This document shows, piece after piece, positions 25,280-33,146 of a DNA stretch of 64,000 nt. The notes beneath the pieces are model-generated. The model worked only from the letters and a program-made list of their open reading frames with translations. It was not told where the DNA came from and did not search any database. The DNA is from Gemmobacter caeni (lineage in GTDB: Bacteria; Pseudomonadota; Alphaproteobacteria; Rhodobacterales; Rhodobacteraceae), in the NCBI RefSeq assembly GCF_003054195.1, contig NZ_QBKP01000002.1, positions 1-64,000 on the forward strand, read 5' to 3'. Every line of letters begins with the position of its first letter. The first letter of the stretch is position 1. The translations under genes and the position numbers were made by a program.

Positions 25280-25957
25280 TCAGAGGTCCTCGTAGAGGAT
25301 GTTGAGAAAATCCGCCAAGGCGCGGATCTCCCGGTCACAGTCGGCCCCGGAGAGGGGCCGCTGATGCGTCGTAGCCTCAAACGGGAGGACCGCCCGGTCC
25401 CCGAACAGGACGACGGCGAAGTCCGGGCCGAACTGATGAGAGGTGTAATACAGGCCCTGAGCGTCTGGGCAGCCGGCGTGAATCGTCTCCGCCCAGGCCC
25501 GCGTGGCCGGGTAGGTCACGGTCGGTCCGGCCAGAAGGGCGTTCCGGCCGATCCCGAGCCGACGCTGCCCCTGCGTGGTCAGATCGACGAGCCGCAGGTC
25601 ACGCGCCGTGCGGATCAGGCTGTGCGCGCTCCCGCGCCACTTGTGCGGCCGGACCGCGATCAGGACCGGGCGCCCGGTCAACGGGTCGATCGGCTCGAGG
25701 TCCGGACAGCGCAGGACCGTCTCCCCGACGGCGCAGGCGAAGGTCCCCGCCCCGTATATCGTCGGGATCACCGCCCCGTCAGGCCGGCGGATCGGCGAGA
25801 AGCGGGCGTTGCCGAGCGCGGAGTCGTTGAACTGGGCCGGGCCGAACCGGTCCGGGTGGATCCGGTGAAGGTCCGTCCCGGCCGGGAGGGGGCGGTACGA
25901 GACGCGTGACGGACGTAAGACCGAGGGCGGCGGGATCTCGATGGAGAAGGTGGTCAT
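25280..25957 (-). CDS. RES-domain toxin (NAD+-degrading)
   Basis: A 225-residue RES protein. The N-terminal motif LHRIHPDRFGPAQFND is followed by ARFSPI, then TIYGAGTFACAVGETVL with the conserved Tyr and Glu, and later GLYYTSHQFG with the conserved Ser. RES toxins have an ADP-ribosyltransferase-like fold and stop growth by breaking down NAD+. Its start overlaps the end of an Xre/MbcA-type antitoxin frame (ATGA at 25957-25954), the normal order for this toxin-antitoxin class. The toxin gene is intact; the antitoxin frame is broken. Confidence 0.85.
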   Translation of the reverse strand: MTTFSIEIPPPSVLRPSRVSYRPLPAGTDLHRIHPDRFGPAQFNDSALGNARFSPIRRPDGAVIPTIYGAGTFACAVGETVLRCPDLEPIDPLTGRPVLIAVRPHKWRGSAHSLIRTARDLRLVDLTTQGQRRLGIGRNALLAGPTVTYPATRAWAETIHAGCPDAQGLYYTSHQFGPDFAVVLFGDRAVLPFEATTHQRPLSGADCDREIRALADFLNILYEDL

Positions 25958-26296
25958 CCGTTAAGGACCTCGGCGAGCTCCGCCGCGAAGGACTGAACGA
26001 CCTCGCCCCCCGTCCCCCAGCCGGTCGCAGGGGCGCGCCCCCTGAAGGCTGCGGTTCGGGCGGGTCAGCCAGTGGAGGAGCGCCATCCGCCCGCCCCACG
26101 CGTCCGTGCGCATCTCCAGCAGCCGCAGGAGCGTCGGATGAACCCGGCGCTCCGCCACGTCGAACTGGAAGAGCGGGTAGGCGGCCCCGCCCCTCCAGTC
26201 GAATCGCAGGATCCGGTCCCTCGCCTCGTATCGCCTCAGAGTGGCGGACGGGTTGGTGCCCGACAGCCCCAGGGCCGTGGCGTGTACGCATAAGCC
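25954..26296 (-). pseudogene. frameshifted Xre/MbcA-type antitoxin of the RES pair
   Basis: The minus strand encodes the typical RES antitoxin: GLSGTNPSATLRRYEARDR, then YPLFQFD, then WGGRMALLHWLTRPNRSLQG. A run of six G (near 26010-26016) then shifts the frame. One G fewer would continue into GEVVQSFAAELAEVLNG-stop, whose TGA overlaps the toxin ATG. Upstream, an in-frame TAA (26297-26299) cuts off the N-terminal helix-turn-helix, and the sequence changes into a plus-strand VbhA-like gene. The homopolymer shift could be an assembly error; the missing N terminus looks like a real rearrangement. Confidence 0.65.
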
Positions 26297-26471
26297 TTAT
26301 GACCCCGCCGATCCCGAGGATCGTCGCCGGGTCATAGCCAGCGCTATAGCGAGTCAGCGGGCCGAGGGGCTGGAGCCGGACCGTGAGAGCCTTGCGGATC
26401 TGGAGGAGTTCATCACCGGGACGATTGACCTTACGGAGGTCAGGGCACGCGCCGCGGCGAGGTATTTCTGA
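26241..26471 (+). CDS. VbhA-like antitoxin (partial N terminus)
   Basis: Residues 30-75 (RRRVIASAIASQRAEGLEPD, then LADLEEFITGTIDLTEVRAR) match the antitoxin VbhA family, small helical proteins that insert a glutamate into Fic toxins and block AMP transfer. The first 20 residues are antisense to the RES antitoxin remnant and unlikely to be original. The frame therefore begins at a junction between two broken genes; GTG 26241 and GTG 26277 are possible starts. No Fic gene is adjacent. A second VbhA-like gene lies at 28501. Confidence 0.5.
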   Translation: MADGLVPDSPRAVACTHKPYDPADPEDRRRVIASAIASQRAEGLEPDRESLADLEEFITGTIDLTEVRARAAARYF

Positions 26472-26608
26472 CAGGAACCGGCCGGCTCTTCCCCGCCGCA
26501 TCGTGATGAACGCTTTTGAGCTTAGGGGCGCCGGTCTGGATTTTCTTGTGTTGTCAGGGTATCATGAAGGCGGAGGATCCGCTGAATTGGTGGAAAGGGG
26601 TCGACAGC

Positions 26609-27115
26609 ATGCCAAACCTTGAGATGGTCGACAGGTATGAGGATGATTTCGTCGGCTGGACGGTCGAGCAGGCCGCCCGACTCAGGGGGATGCCTCAGCT
26701 CAACAACGCCGGTCTCGATGTCGAGAACCTTGCGGAGGAGATCGAGGATCTGGGACGCAGTGAAATCAACAAGATAACCAGCCTTATGGGTCAGGCCATG
26801 GTCCATCTGCTGAAGATCGTTGCGGACCCGACCGACCCGTCCCGTCAGCATTGGCAGCAGGAGGTGGGCGGTTTCGTCGTCTCGATCCGGAAGGCCTGGT
26901 CCCCCGGATATGGCCAGCGCGTCGACATGGAGGAGATCTGGAAGGACGCGATCGAGGAGGCCGGGAACGCTCTGGAGACCTTCGACGTTACGCTCCCCGC
27001 CCTGCCTGAGGCGTGCCCGTTCCCGTTGAGCATGTTCACCAACAGGGGGTTCAACACGAAGGCGGCCATAGAGCACCTTCAGGGGAAAATCTCAGAACAA
27101 ACGCCCCAACCCTGA
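26609..27115 (+). CDS. DUF29 family protein
   Basis: A 168-residue DUF29 protein with the family core YEDDFVGWTVEQAARLRG, then DVENLAEEIEDLGRSE and then LMGQAMVHLLKI. DUF29 proteins are widespread in Alphaproteobacteria and cyanobacteria and often lie on mobile DNA; their activity is not known. I chose ATG 26609 (GGAAAGGGGTC upstream). A TATCAT hexamer at 26560, with TTTTCT upstream, may be its promoter. Its GC content is lower than the surroundings, which fits acquisition with the island. Confidence 0.75.
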   Translation: MPNLEMVDRYEDDFVGWTVEQAARLRGMPQLNNAGLDVENLAEEIEDLGRSEINKITSLMGQAMVHLLKIVADPTDPSRQHWQQEVGGFVVSIRKAWSPGYGQRVDMEEIWKDAIEEAGNALETFDVTLPALPEACPFPLSMFTNRGFNTKAAIEHLQGKISEQTPQP

Positions 27116-27133
27116 AGTCTGTGGGACCGTTGC

Positions 27134-27433
27134 TCAGGCGATCTGAGAGGCCGGATGGGCGAAAACCGGTCCAGCCGCATCCCCGCAGACGGACCTGACC
27201 CGTTCCGGGGTCATGTTCGTCCAGCCAGCTAGGTGATAAGCGGTGATCGCGTTCCTCAGCGCAACGAAGAGGGCCGGGTCCGTAGCGGCCAGGTCCACCG
27301 GGGCGTCCGCGACGGCGAGACGGGCGACCTCCTCAAGGAGCTCCCAGTCCCGCGTTTTGAACACGTGTGCGACCCGACGCCCGATAAGCGTGTTGATCGC
27401 CTCCACCCTCAGAGCGCGTTTACTCCGGGCCAT
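27134..27433 (-). CDS. hypothetical protein (99 aa)
   Basis: A small protein starting MARSKRALRVEAINTLIGRR, helical throughout, with a CAGGAGGGT ribosome site immediately before two ATG codons (27436 and 27433). The middle (ARLAVADAPVDLAATDPALF) and C terminus show no known motif. It lies between the DUF29 gene and the truncated recombinase, convergent with the former. No function can be given. Confidence 0.5.
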   Translation of the reverse strand: MARSKRALRVEAINTLIGRRVAHVFKTRDWELLEEVARLAVADAPVDLAATDPALFVALRNAITAYHLAGWTNMTPERVRSVCGDAAGPVFAHPASQIA

Positions 27434-27539
27434 CATACCCTCCTGCGTCATACTTGAAGGCGATCAGCCGGACCAAGGTCAATCATGACGTGTCCTCCGC
27501 GCGCTAAGCGGTATATGCCGGTTCATCCCAAAAAATCAA

Positions 27540-28223
27540 TCATTTCGCGTTACGGTCCTCGGCGCGCCTCACCTTCTCGAGGATCCCGTCCGACATCTCC
27601 GGGTCGAGCGCCGCGTACCGCTCCAGCATCGCCGCCGCGTGCTGGAGGCTCCACCCCATATGCGCGGCCAGCTCCCCGAGGTTGCAGCCGGCCCGGACCA
27701 GCCGGGTCACCGCGGTCCCCCGCGCGTCGTAGAGGCGGAGCCCCTTGCGGATCCCGAGCCGGTCCCGCCACTCCGAGACCAGCTTCCCGAGCTCGTCCGA
27801 GCTGGCGAACGGGCGCCCGTTCGCGGCCACGATGATCCGCTCCTGGTCGGCGGGGAGCCCGGCGACCAGGGCGGCGAGACGCGGGGTGACCGGGACGGAC
27901 GCGTAGTTCCGCCCTCGGCTCTTCCGGGTCCGGATCAGGACCCGCCCGTGCGTTCCGGCCCGGGGCTCAAAATGGGACCGGGCCAGCAGGCTCAGGTCGC
28001 CGGGCCGGTACCCGGTCTCCACCGCCGCGATCAGGATCCGGCTCACGTAGGCGGGCGCGCCCGCCTCGAACGTCTCGATCTCCTCCCGGGTCCAGACCAC
28101 GTCCGCCCGGTTCGTACGGACCCGCTTGCGGATCTTCAGCAGATGATGCTCCCCGATCAGCCCCCGCTCATAGGCGAAGGAGACGATCCGCTGCATCGTC
28201 GCCATCATGTTGTCTGACCCCAC
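27540..28223 (-). CDS. tyrosine recombinase, N-terminally truncated
   Basis: About 227 residues of the catalytic part of a phage-integrase family enzyme. The first arginine is in TGYRPGDLSLL. LYDARGTAVTRLVRAGC holds the second arginine, with Tyr where family members usually have His. GWSLQ (Trp in place of His is allowed) and the nucleophile in LERYAALD follow. Most of the N-terminal arm and core-binding domain is missing: the frame starts inside a perfect palindrome (28216-28235) and an in-frame stop lies further upstream. It is probably the remnant of an integration module. Confidence 0.7.
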   Translation of the reverse strand: MGSDNMMATMQRIVSFAYERGLIGEHHLLKIRKRVRTNRADVVWTREEIETFEAGAPAYVSRILIAAVETGYRPGDLSLLARSHFEPRAGTHGRVLIRTRKSRGRNYASVPVTPRLAALVAGLPADQERIIVAANGRPFASSDELGKLVSEWRDRLGIRKGLRLYDARGTAVTRLVRAGCNLGELAAHMGWSLQHAAAMLERYAALDPEMSDGILEKVRRAEDRNAK

Positions 28224-28235
28224 AATCGTGGGGTC
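28216..28235. repeat. 8-bp inverted repeat at the break point of the recombinase
   Basis: GACCCCAC, four bases, GTGGGGTC. The palindrome coincides with the first codon (GTG) of the shortened recombinase frame, so it may be a transposon or recombination scar or an operator. Confidence 0.5.
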
Positions 28236-28447
28236 GGAAATATCGCCACATACACCACGGCCCGTACCGAAACCGGCTCATCAACCTGCTGATCCGGCTT
28301 GTTATTCGGGAACCAGACAGGCCGGGATGAGCCGAGAAAGGGTGGGAGAAACGCGCCGAGAAAACGGTGAGGTTTTTCCGGCGATCATTTTTCGCACTTC
28401 TTCCGGTGACGCGCATGGTTTACAGTTCGTTCGTAACCCTTTGACGA

Positions 28448-28476
28448 TTGACGCGGATTTTGGGTCCGGTTTACAA
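28448..28476 (+). promoter_or_regulatory. sigma70-type promoter
   Basis: TTGACG (28448-28453), 17 bases, TTACAA (28471-28476), about 25 bases before GTG 28501 of the VbhA-like gene. Confidence 0.45.
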
Positions 28477-28500
28477 AAATGTCCATGTTTTTCAAGAGAA

Positions 28501-28917
28501 GTGGGTGCGTTAGAAGATGGGGAACCAGCCACCCGCCTCGGGCAGGTCCCTCCCCGCCTCCACGGGCGCCGCCGCAAGGCGGACCGGCTCGAGGGGCGGA
28601 TCGCCCGGCTCCGGGCGCTGACGGAGCGCCGGGTCCCGCCCCTCGTGTTCGGGACCCGCAAGCTGCTCCGGTCCCAACCGCAGGAGGGGACCCCCGAGGA
28701 GGTCGAGGCGTGGCTCCGGCGCGCGGTGATCGCGAGCGCGCTCGGGAGTCAGCGGGCCTCCGGGACGGAGCCGGACGCGGCCTCCCTGGCGGAGCTGGAG
28801 GCGTTCGTGCGCGGGGAGCTGGATCTCGATCAGCTCCGCGCCCGGGCGCGGACCCGGTTCCTGGCCGCAAACCTCCAGTCGGATTCAGTGACGCACACCC
28901 CATCCTTAGCCCCGTAA
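28501..28917 (+). CDS. VbhA-like antitoxin (138 aa)
   Basis: The C-terminal half (WLRRAVIASALGSQRASGTE, then LAELEAFVRGELDLDQLRAR) is the VbhA antitoxin fold, closely resembling the copy at 26241. The N-terminal half is a basic helix (RRRKADRLEGRIARLRAL) that could bind DNA. VbhA proteins inhibit Fic AMP-transferases. Here no Fic partner is adjacent, and the only Fic in the window (33147) carries its own inhibitory motif. Start: GTG 28501 with AAGAGAA before it; other starts are possible. Confidence 0.55.
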   Translation: MGALEDGEPATRLGQVPPRLHGRRRKADRLEGRIARLRALTERRVPPLVFGTRKLLRSQPQEGTPEEVEAWLRRAVIASALGSQRASGTEPDAASLAELEAFVRGELDLDQLRARARTRFLAANLQSDSVTHTPSLAP

Positions 28918-28981
28918 AACGATATGTTTTTTCGGCGCCCTCGTGATAAAGAGGGGACAGTCAAGTCGTGCGGAGAGAACC

Positions 28982-29419
28982 ATGAAAGTCCATGACCCAT
29001 TCTCAGGTAGGCCCCGCTCGCTTGCGGAGGTTTATGCGGACGGCGCAGCGAGCGGCGGGTCACTGAAGGAATTCCTCGATGAATTCTATTCAGAATCTGA
29101 TCCGCTCAAAAAATACGAGATGATCCTCGAAGAGCCCCCGTTGACAGATGATCCGAAGCGGAACGCGTGGGTGGCGGCCTGTGCCGCGCATCTCAGCCGG
29201 GAGACGATCGGGCCGCCCCCCGCCTGGACGACCAAACCAGAACGCTACCTTCGTCGCGCCTGGTTTCCAAGCGGCATGGAGTCCCTGAAGGCGACCTTCA
29301 TCGTGGAGAGTCCGGCAGCTTTTCGCGAACGGATGATCTTTGTCGAAGCGGATCCGCTCTACACCCCAAGGAAGGACGTCCCGTTCGGGTCCAGGCTGGT
29401 CGATGAGGTGGCTCTTTGA
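28982..29419 (+). CDS. hypothetical partner gene of an AbiEii-like nucleotidyltransferase
   Basis: A 145-residue protein with GGAGAGAACC before its ATG, overlapping the next gene by four bases (TTGA). It is more AT-rich than most of the window. It has helix-rich text (SLKEFLDEFYSESDPLKKYEM) and no DNA-binding motif I can name. Because the next gene is a nucleotidyltransferase of the kind found in AbiE-like toxin systems, this gene is in the place of the antitoxin or of an accessory subunit. That role is inferred from position only. Confidence 0.55.
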   Translation: MKVHDPFSGRPRSLAEVYADGAASGGSLKEFLDEFYSESDPLKKYEMILEEPPLTDDPKRNAWVAACAAHLSRETIGPPPAWTTKPERYLRRAWFPSGMESLKATFIVESPAAFRERMIFVEADPLYTPRKDVPFGSRLVDEVAL

Positions 29420-30021
29420 AGTCCAGCCTGGATAAAGAGGCGTTGCTCGATATCCTGCGAGACATCGCTGAACGAGCGAAAAAGCGAGATGCCATGATCG
29501 AATTTTCCGTCTACGGCGGGACTGTCATGGTCATCGAATACGAAGCACGGAAGATGACACGAGATGTGGATGTCGTGATACACCGAGGGGCATCCTTTCT
29601 TCGGGCGATCGTCGACGAAATCGCACGGGAGAAGGAATGGGACCCCGGATGGCTGAACGACGGCGTCAAGGGTTTCATATCATCAAATCCGCAATTCCAG
29701 GAAATGTTCACGATTGAGGAAGATGGGTGCGGATTACGAGTCTTGCGACCGACGCCCGAATATCTTTTTGCGATGAAGGCGATGGCGATGAGAGGTCTTG
29801 ATTCCGAGAACTCATCTGACATCGAGGACATCAGGTTTCTCGTCAAATCCATCGGAATTAAAAGTTTCGATGAGGCCGCCGACATAGTCGCGTCTTTCTA
29901 TCCTAAATCTCAGATATCACCAAAAACCACCTTCGGGCTACAGGAATTGCTTGAGAATATCCTTGGTCCCGAAAGTGTTGTTCAGCGGGAAACAGGGCAC
30001 GAGGATAGATATGAGGGCTGA
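29416..30021 (+). CDS. nucleotidyltransferase-fold protein (AbiEii/DUF6036-like)
   Basis: A 201-residue protein with the nucleotidyltransferase signature FSVYGGTVMVIEYEARKMTRDVDVVI: a Gly-Gly turn followed by T-R-D-x-D, the metal-binding pair. DIEDIRFLVKSI and LFAMKAMAMR are typical for AbiEii/DUF6036 proteins. In AbiE-type systems such enzymes act as toxins, adding nucleotides to RNA. I take TTG 29416 as start because it overlaps the preceding stop and has GAGGTGG upstream. The sequence is AT-richer than its neighbours, suggesting recent transfer. Confidence 0.65.
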   Translation: MKSSLDKEALLDILRDIAERAKKRDAMIEFSVYGGTVMVIEYEARKMTRDVDVVIHRGASFLRAIVDEIAREKEWDPGWLNDGVKGFISSNPQFQEMFTIEEDGCGLRVLRPTPEYLFAMKAMAMRGLDSENSSDIEDIRFLVKSIGIKSFDEAADIVASFYPKSQISPKTTFGLQELLENILGPESVVQRETGHEDRYEG

Positions 30022-30382
30022 ACGCGAACATCCGCGCCTGGACGGGCTGATCGCGCTCTGCCGCTCGGAGCTGGGCGCCGAGGAGGTCTGGCTCTTCGGA
30101 AGCCGCGCCCGCGGCGACCATCATCCGGACAGCGACTGGGACCTGCTCGCGATCCTGCCCGATGACGCGCCGGAGGAGGCGCTGGACGCGGTCCGGGTCT
30201 GGCAGGTCCGGCGTCGGTCCGGACTCAACGCGGACCTGCTGGTGGTGACCCGGTCCGACTTCCTCGACGCACAGGACAGCGTGACCACCCTGTCGGCGAT
30301 CGTCGCGCGCGAGGGGGTCCGGATCGACCAGTTTAAGGATGAGGCGCCCGGCCTGGTTGGTCGGGTACCTAACGATCCATGA
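30011..30382 (+). CDS. MNT-domain nucleotidyltransferase
   Basis: A 123-residue minimal nucleotidyltransferase with the motif LFGSRARGDHHPDSDWDLL (G-S-x10-D-x-D). MNT proteins of this size are usually antitoxins that AMPylate a HEPN ribonuclease. No intact HEPN gene is adjacent; a HEPN-like fragment sits 5 kb upstream at 24861. ATG 30011 lies inside the end of the preceding gene and the stop overlaps HipA by four bases, so the genes from 28982 to 31629 are read as one operon. Confidence 0.75.
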   Translation: MRAEREHPRLDGLIALCRSELGAEEVWLFGSRARGDHHPDSDWDLLAILPDDAPEEALDAVRVWQVRRRSGLNADLLVVTRSDFLDAQDSVTTLSAIVAREGVRIDQFKDEAPGLVGRVPNDP

Positions 30383-31629
30383 GCCTGGATCGCATTTTCT
30401 GCTGGTACCTTGGCGACCCGGGCGCCCCGTGCCTCATCGGCGAGGTCCGGCTCGAGGCGAACGCCCGAACCTGCATACTTCGCCTTGAACCGGACTGGCG
30501 GGCGTCCGGGTTCGATCTGACGCCAGGCACGTCGAACGCGAATGACCTCCACGCGACGGAGCCCGGCCTGCGGGCGCCGGGCGCGCTCGATGACGCCATC
30601 CCGGATCAGTGGGGCGAACGGATCATCCGGGTCATATCCCGCCCGAGCCGCATGAGCCCGATTGACCTTTTGTGGTACGCGGGGGACCGCCGCTTCGGCG
30701 CGCTCGGGATCTCCTCCTCCCCGACGGAGTACCGCCCCTTCCCGGAGCCGCCGCTCCTTCAGGCCGCCTCGATCCGCGAGGCGGAGGAGGTGATCGGCCG
30801 AGTGATGGCCCGGGAGCCGCTGACGGACCGGGAGCGGGAGCTGATCGCGAGCGCCGGCTCCCTCGGCGGGGCGCACCCGAAGATGCTCGTCGAGGAGGAC
30901 GGGGCGGAATGGATCGCGAAGTTCCCCAAGGGGCAGAACGTCGACCAGCTGCTGATCGAGCACGCCTCCATGGAGCTGGCCCGCCGGGCCGGGCTCAACG
31001 TGGCGGAGTCCCGGGCGGTCCGGGGCGGGATCGACCACGTGCTCCTCGTGCGCCGGTTCGACCGGACCGGGGACCGGCGGGAGCACGCGGTCTCCGCGCG
31101 CACCCTCCTGGCCCGGGAGGGGGACGACAGCTACGCGACCATCTCGGGGCTGATCCGCAAGCTGGCCGCGCCGGGGGAGATCCTCGCGCAGCAGCGCGAG
31201 CTCTTCGGCCGGATGGCGTTCAACATCATGATCGACAACACGGACGACCACACGAAGAACCACGCCTTCCTGCGCCGCGAGGACGGGACCTGGGGGCTCA
31301 GCCCCGCCTATGACGTCCCGGTGCAGATGAACGGGCTCGGTGTTCAGGCGATCCAGATCTCTCCGGACCCGAGGATGCTGAACCGGTTCGACCGGGAGCA
31401 CGCGGTCGCGGCCGCGCCCCGGTTCGGGATGAGACCCGAGGAGGCGCTCGCGGAATGGAACCGGATCGCCGGTCACGTCGCGCTGTGGCGGGACGTGTTC
31501 GCGGAGGTGGGGGTAACGGAGGGGGATCTGGACTATCTGGCGGACTTCCTCGACAGTCCCGAGAAGCGGGGGTACCGGAAGGACGCGACGCCGCCGCAGA
31601 ACGATGGGCTTGATGGCGGTCTGAGATGA
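30379..31629 (+). CDS. HipA-like serine/threonine kinase
   Basis: A 416-residue HipA-family protein. The N-terminal domain contains LWYAGDRRFGALGI, the ATP loop is SLGGAHPKMLVE, the catalytic segment is NIMIDNTDDHTKNHAF (Asn287 onwards), and the DFG-like aspartate is Asp312 (SPAYDVPV). HipA toxins phosphorylate tRNA synthetases or other proteins and cause dormancy. There is no HipB-type repressor next to it; the upstream neighbour is an MNT protein overlapping it by four bases. It ends without the acidic proline tail seen elsewhere. Confidence 0.85.
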   Translation: MSLDRIFCWYLGDPGAPCLIGEVRLEANARTCILRLEPDWRASGFDLTPGTSNANDLHATEPGLRAPGALDDAIPDQWGERIIRVISRPSRMSPIDLLWYAGDRRFGALGISSSPTEYRPFPEPPLLQAASIREAEEVIGRVMAREPLTDRERELIASAGSLGGAHPKMLVEEDGAEWIAKFPKGQNVDQLLIEHASMELARRAGLNVAESRAVRGGIDHVLLVRRFDRTGDRREHAVSARTLLAREGDDSYATISGLIRKLAAPGEILAQQRELFGRMAFNIMIDNTDDHTKNHAFLRREDGTWGLSPAYDVPVQMNGLGVQAIQISPDPRMLNRFDREHAVAAAPRFGMRPEEALAEWNRIAGHVALWRDVFAEVGVTEGDLDYLADFLDSPEKRGYRKDATPPQNDGLDGGLR

Positions 31630-31749
31630 CCGCGGGGCGTCCCCTGGAGTAACTGCCTGGAAACCGATCAGGTCGATAATCGTTGAAGAGCCGGCCCGAA
31701 AGGGGCATATTGACAAGGTATCAACGCACGATTCCCGGAAACCGGACCC

Positions 31750-31944
31750 ATGTCGGACCTCTTGAAGAACAGAGCGGCGGTCAAGGCCCTCTCCCGCGAG
31801 CGGGACGAGGAGCGGCTGCGTCGCGGCGAGGTCTCCCCGTCCGAGCTCCAGCGGGAGAACCTGGTGTTCCGGGGCTTCCGCAAGGACGTGATCGGCCTCA
31901 AGCCCAAATACAAGCCGAAATCCGTCGATTTCGTGCTCGCCTGA
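31750..31944 (+). CDS. small basic protein, putative antitoxin (64 aa)
   Basis: A 64-residue basic protein (MSDLLKNRAAVKALSRERDE, then FRKDVIGLKPKYKPKS) with GGAAACCGG before the ATG, seven bases ahead of a nucleotidyltransferase-fold gene. The size, charge and position suit an antitoxin or accessory protein of that gene. No family recognised. Confidence 0.5.
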   Translation: MSDLLKNRAAVKALSRERDEERLRRGEVSPSELQRENLVFRGFRKDVIGLKPKYKPKSVDFVLA

Positions 31945-31951
31945 CCCGCGA

Positions 31952-32866
31952 ATGAGCGGCACGGCCGACCCGGCTGATCAGCCGGATAACGCCTATGAGG
32001 ACGAGCCGGACCTCCTTCATCTGCCAGAAGAGCTCGTTCAGGAGGTTATCCTCTCCGTCGGGGACACGGAGGCGATCCTGATCGGGGGACAGGCGCTCGG
32101 GCTCTGGGCGGACCAGCTTCTGGATCCTGAACAGCTTGACGAGCTGGGCGGGCCGGTCACCTCGAAAGACGTGGACTTCTTCGGCACCGTGGACCTCGCA
32201 CGCGACCTGGCCCGGGTTTTCGGGGGGCGGGTCGAGATCCCGGACATGGACCACGTGAACACGCCGGAGGCGGCGATCGTCCTCTATGAGCGGGACGGAA
32301 GGACGGTCCAGATCGACATCCTCGGCTGCCTTGCGGGCCTGTCAAACGCTGAGGTTCAGGAGGGCTGGGTCGATCTGCCCTACGGGTCCGGGGAGGACGA
32401 GGTGGTCATCCGGGTCATGGCCCCGATGGAGGTGCTTCGCAGTCGGATCTCGAACATCGTCATCCTGCGTCGGCGGGACCCGAACGCGATCCGCCAGCTT
32501 CGCCTGTCCCCACATGTGGTGGAGGCCTACATTCGCCAGCAGCTGGACCGGATCCTGTCGGTTCGTCCGGAGGATGAGCCGGACCTCATCAAAGGGCTCC
32601 AGCGGAGCACGCAGGACCTTATCCGGGAGCTGATCCAGCACGGACGCTCCCAGGAGCTGGACCGGATCTACCTGGATCACGGGGTGGACCTGCTCGCCCA
32701 CGCCCTGGCCCTCTCGGATCACCCGGCCTGGGAGCCCCGCTTCGCCGAATTCCAGGTCAGGAAGGCCGCCTCCGACGGGATCACGCGCCGAGAGAAGAGG
32801 ATCGCTGAACGGGAGCGGAAGGACCCGGGCTTCTCATCTGCTCGGCCCCGGCCGGAAGCGGACTAA
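31952..32866 (+). CDS. nucleotidyltransferase-fold protein (304 aa)
   Basis: Residues 40-95 carry a nucleotidyltransferase-type core: AILIGGQALGLWADQ (Gly-Gly turn), then VTSKDVDFFGTVD (the D-x-D metal site), then GRTVQIDILGCL (third acidic strand). After it comes a helical domain (MEVLRSRISNIVILRRR), as in AbiEii-like proteins. The substrate is unknown; toxin or defence roles are usual for such genes in islands. It forms an apparent two-gene unit with 31750. Confidence 0.65.
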   Translation: MSGTADPADQPDNAYEDEPDLLHLPEELVQEVILSVGDTEAILIGGQALGLWADQLLDPEQLDELGGPVTSKDVDFFGTVDLARDLARVFGGRVEIPDMDHVNTPEAAIVLYERDGRTVQIDILGCLAGLSNAEVQEGWVDLPYGSGEDEVVIRVMAPMEVLRSRISNIVILRRRDPNAIRQLRLSPHVVEAYIRQQLDRILSVRPEDEPDLIKGLQRSTQDLIRELIQHGRSQELDRIYLDHGVDLLAHALALSDHPAWEPRFAEFQVRKAASDGITRREKRIAERERKDPGFSSARPRPEAD

Positions 32867-33053
32867 AATGATGCGGTCGGCCCCTCCTGATGCAGGAAAG
32901 ACCGGCACGCCAGATCGGCAAAACGTCTTAACTTTCACCAGCAACACCATGAAAAGGTGAGATAATCATCCATCATAAGAGCGGCATGAAATCCGACAAA
33001 AAGCGGCACGCACGCGCCGCCGCCGAAACATCGCCGGTGAAAGATCAGGATGT

Positions 33054-33143
33054 CCGGATTCCCGGGTTAAGACGGGTCGGAGCATCGATCCTGACCGGAA
33101 TCCCAGGTTAAGCGGGGAAGATTGACCATAATCCCGACTTAAC
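33054..33143. repeat. left array of three 18-bp repeats (CCG-N10-TTAAG type)
   Basis: Three direct copies start at 33054 (CCGGATTCCCGGGTTAAG), 33095 (CCGGAATCCCAGGTTAAG) and 33126 (CCATAATCCCGACTTAAC), preceded by TGT or TGA. Spacings are 41 and 31 bases, close to four and three helix turns. The array lies between two convergent genes, so it is not an obvious promoter region. The gap from 32867 to 33053 otherwise holds nothing I can name. Confidence 0.75.
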
Positions 33144-33146
33144 GGG

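Noticed and set aside
31120-31640. Minus-strand frames through the hipA gene
   Set aside because: They overlap a clear HipA kinase on the plus strand and show shadow composition.
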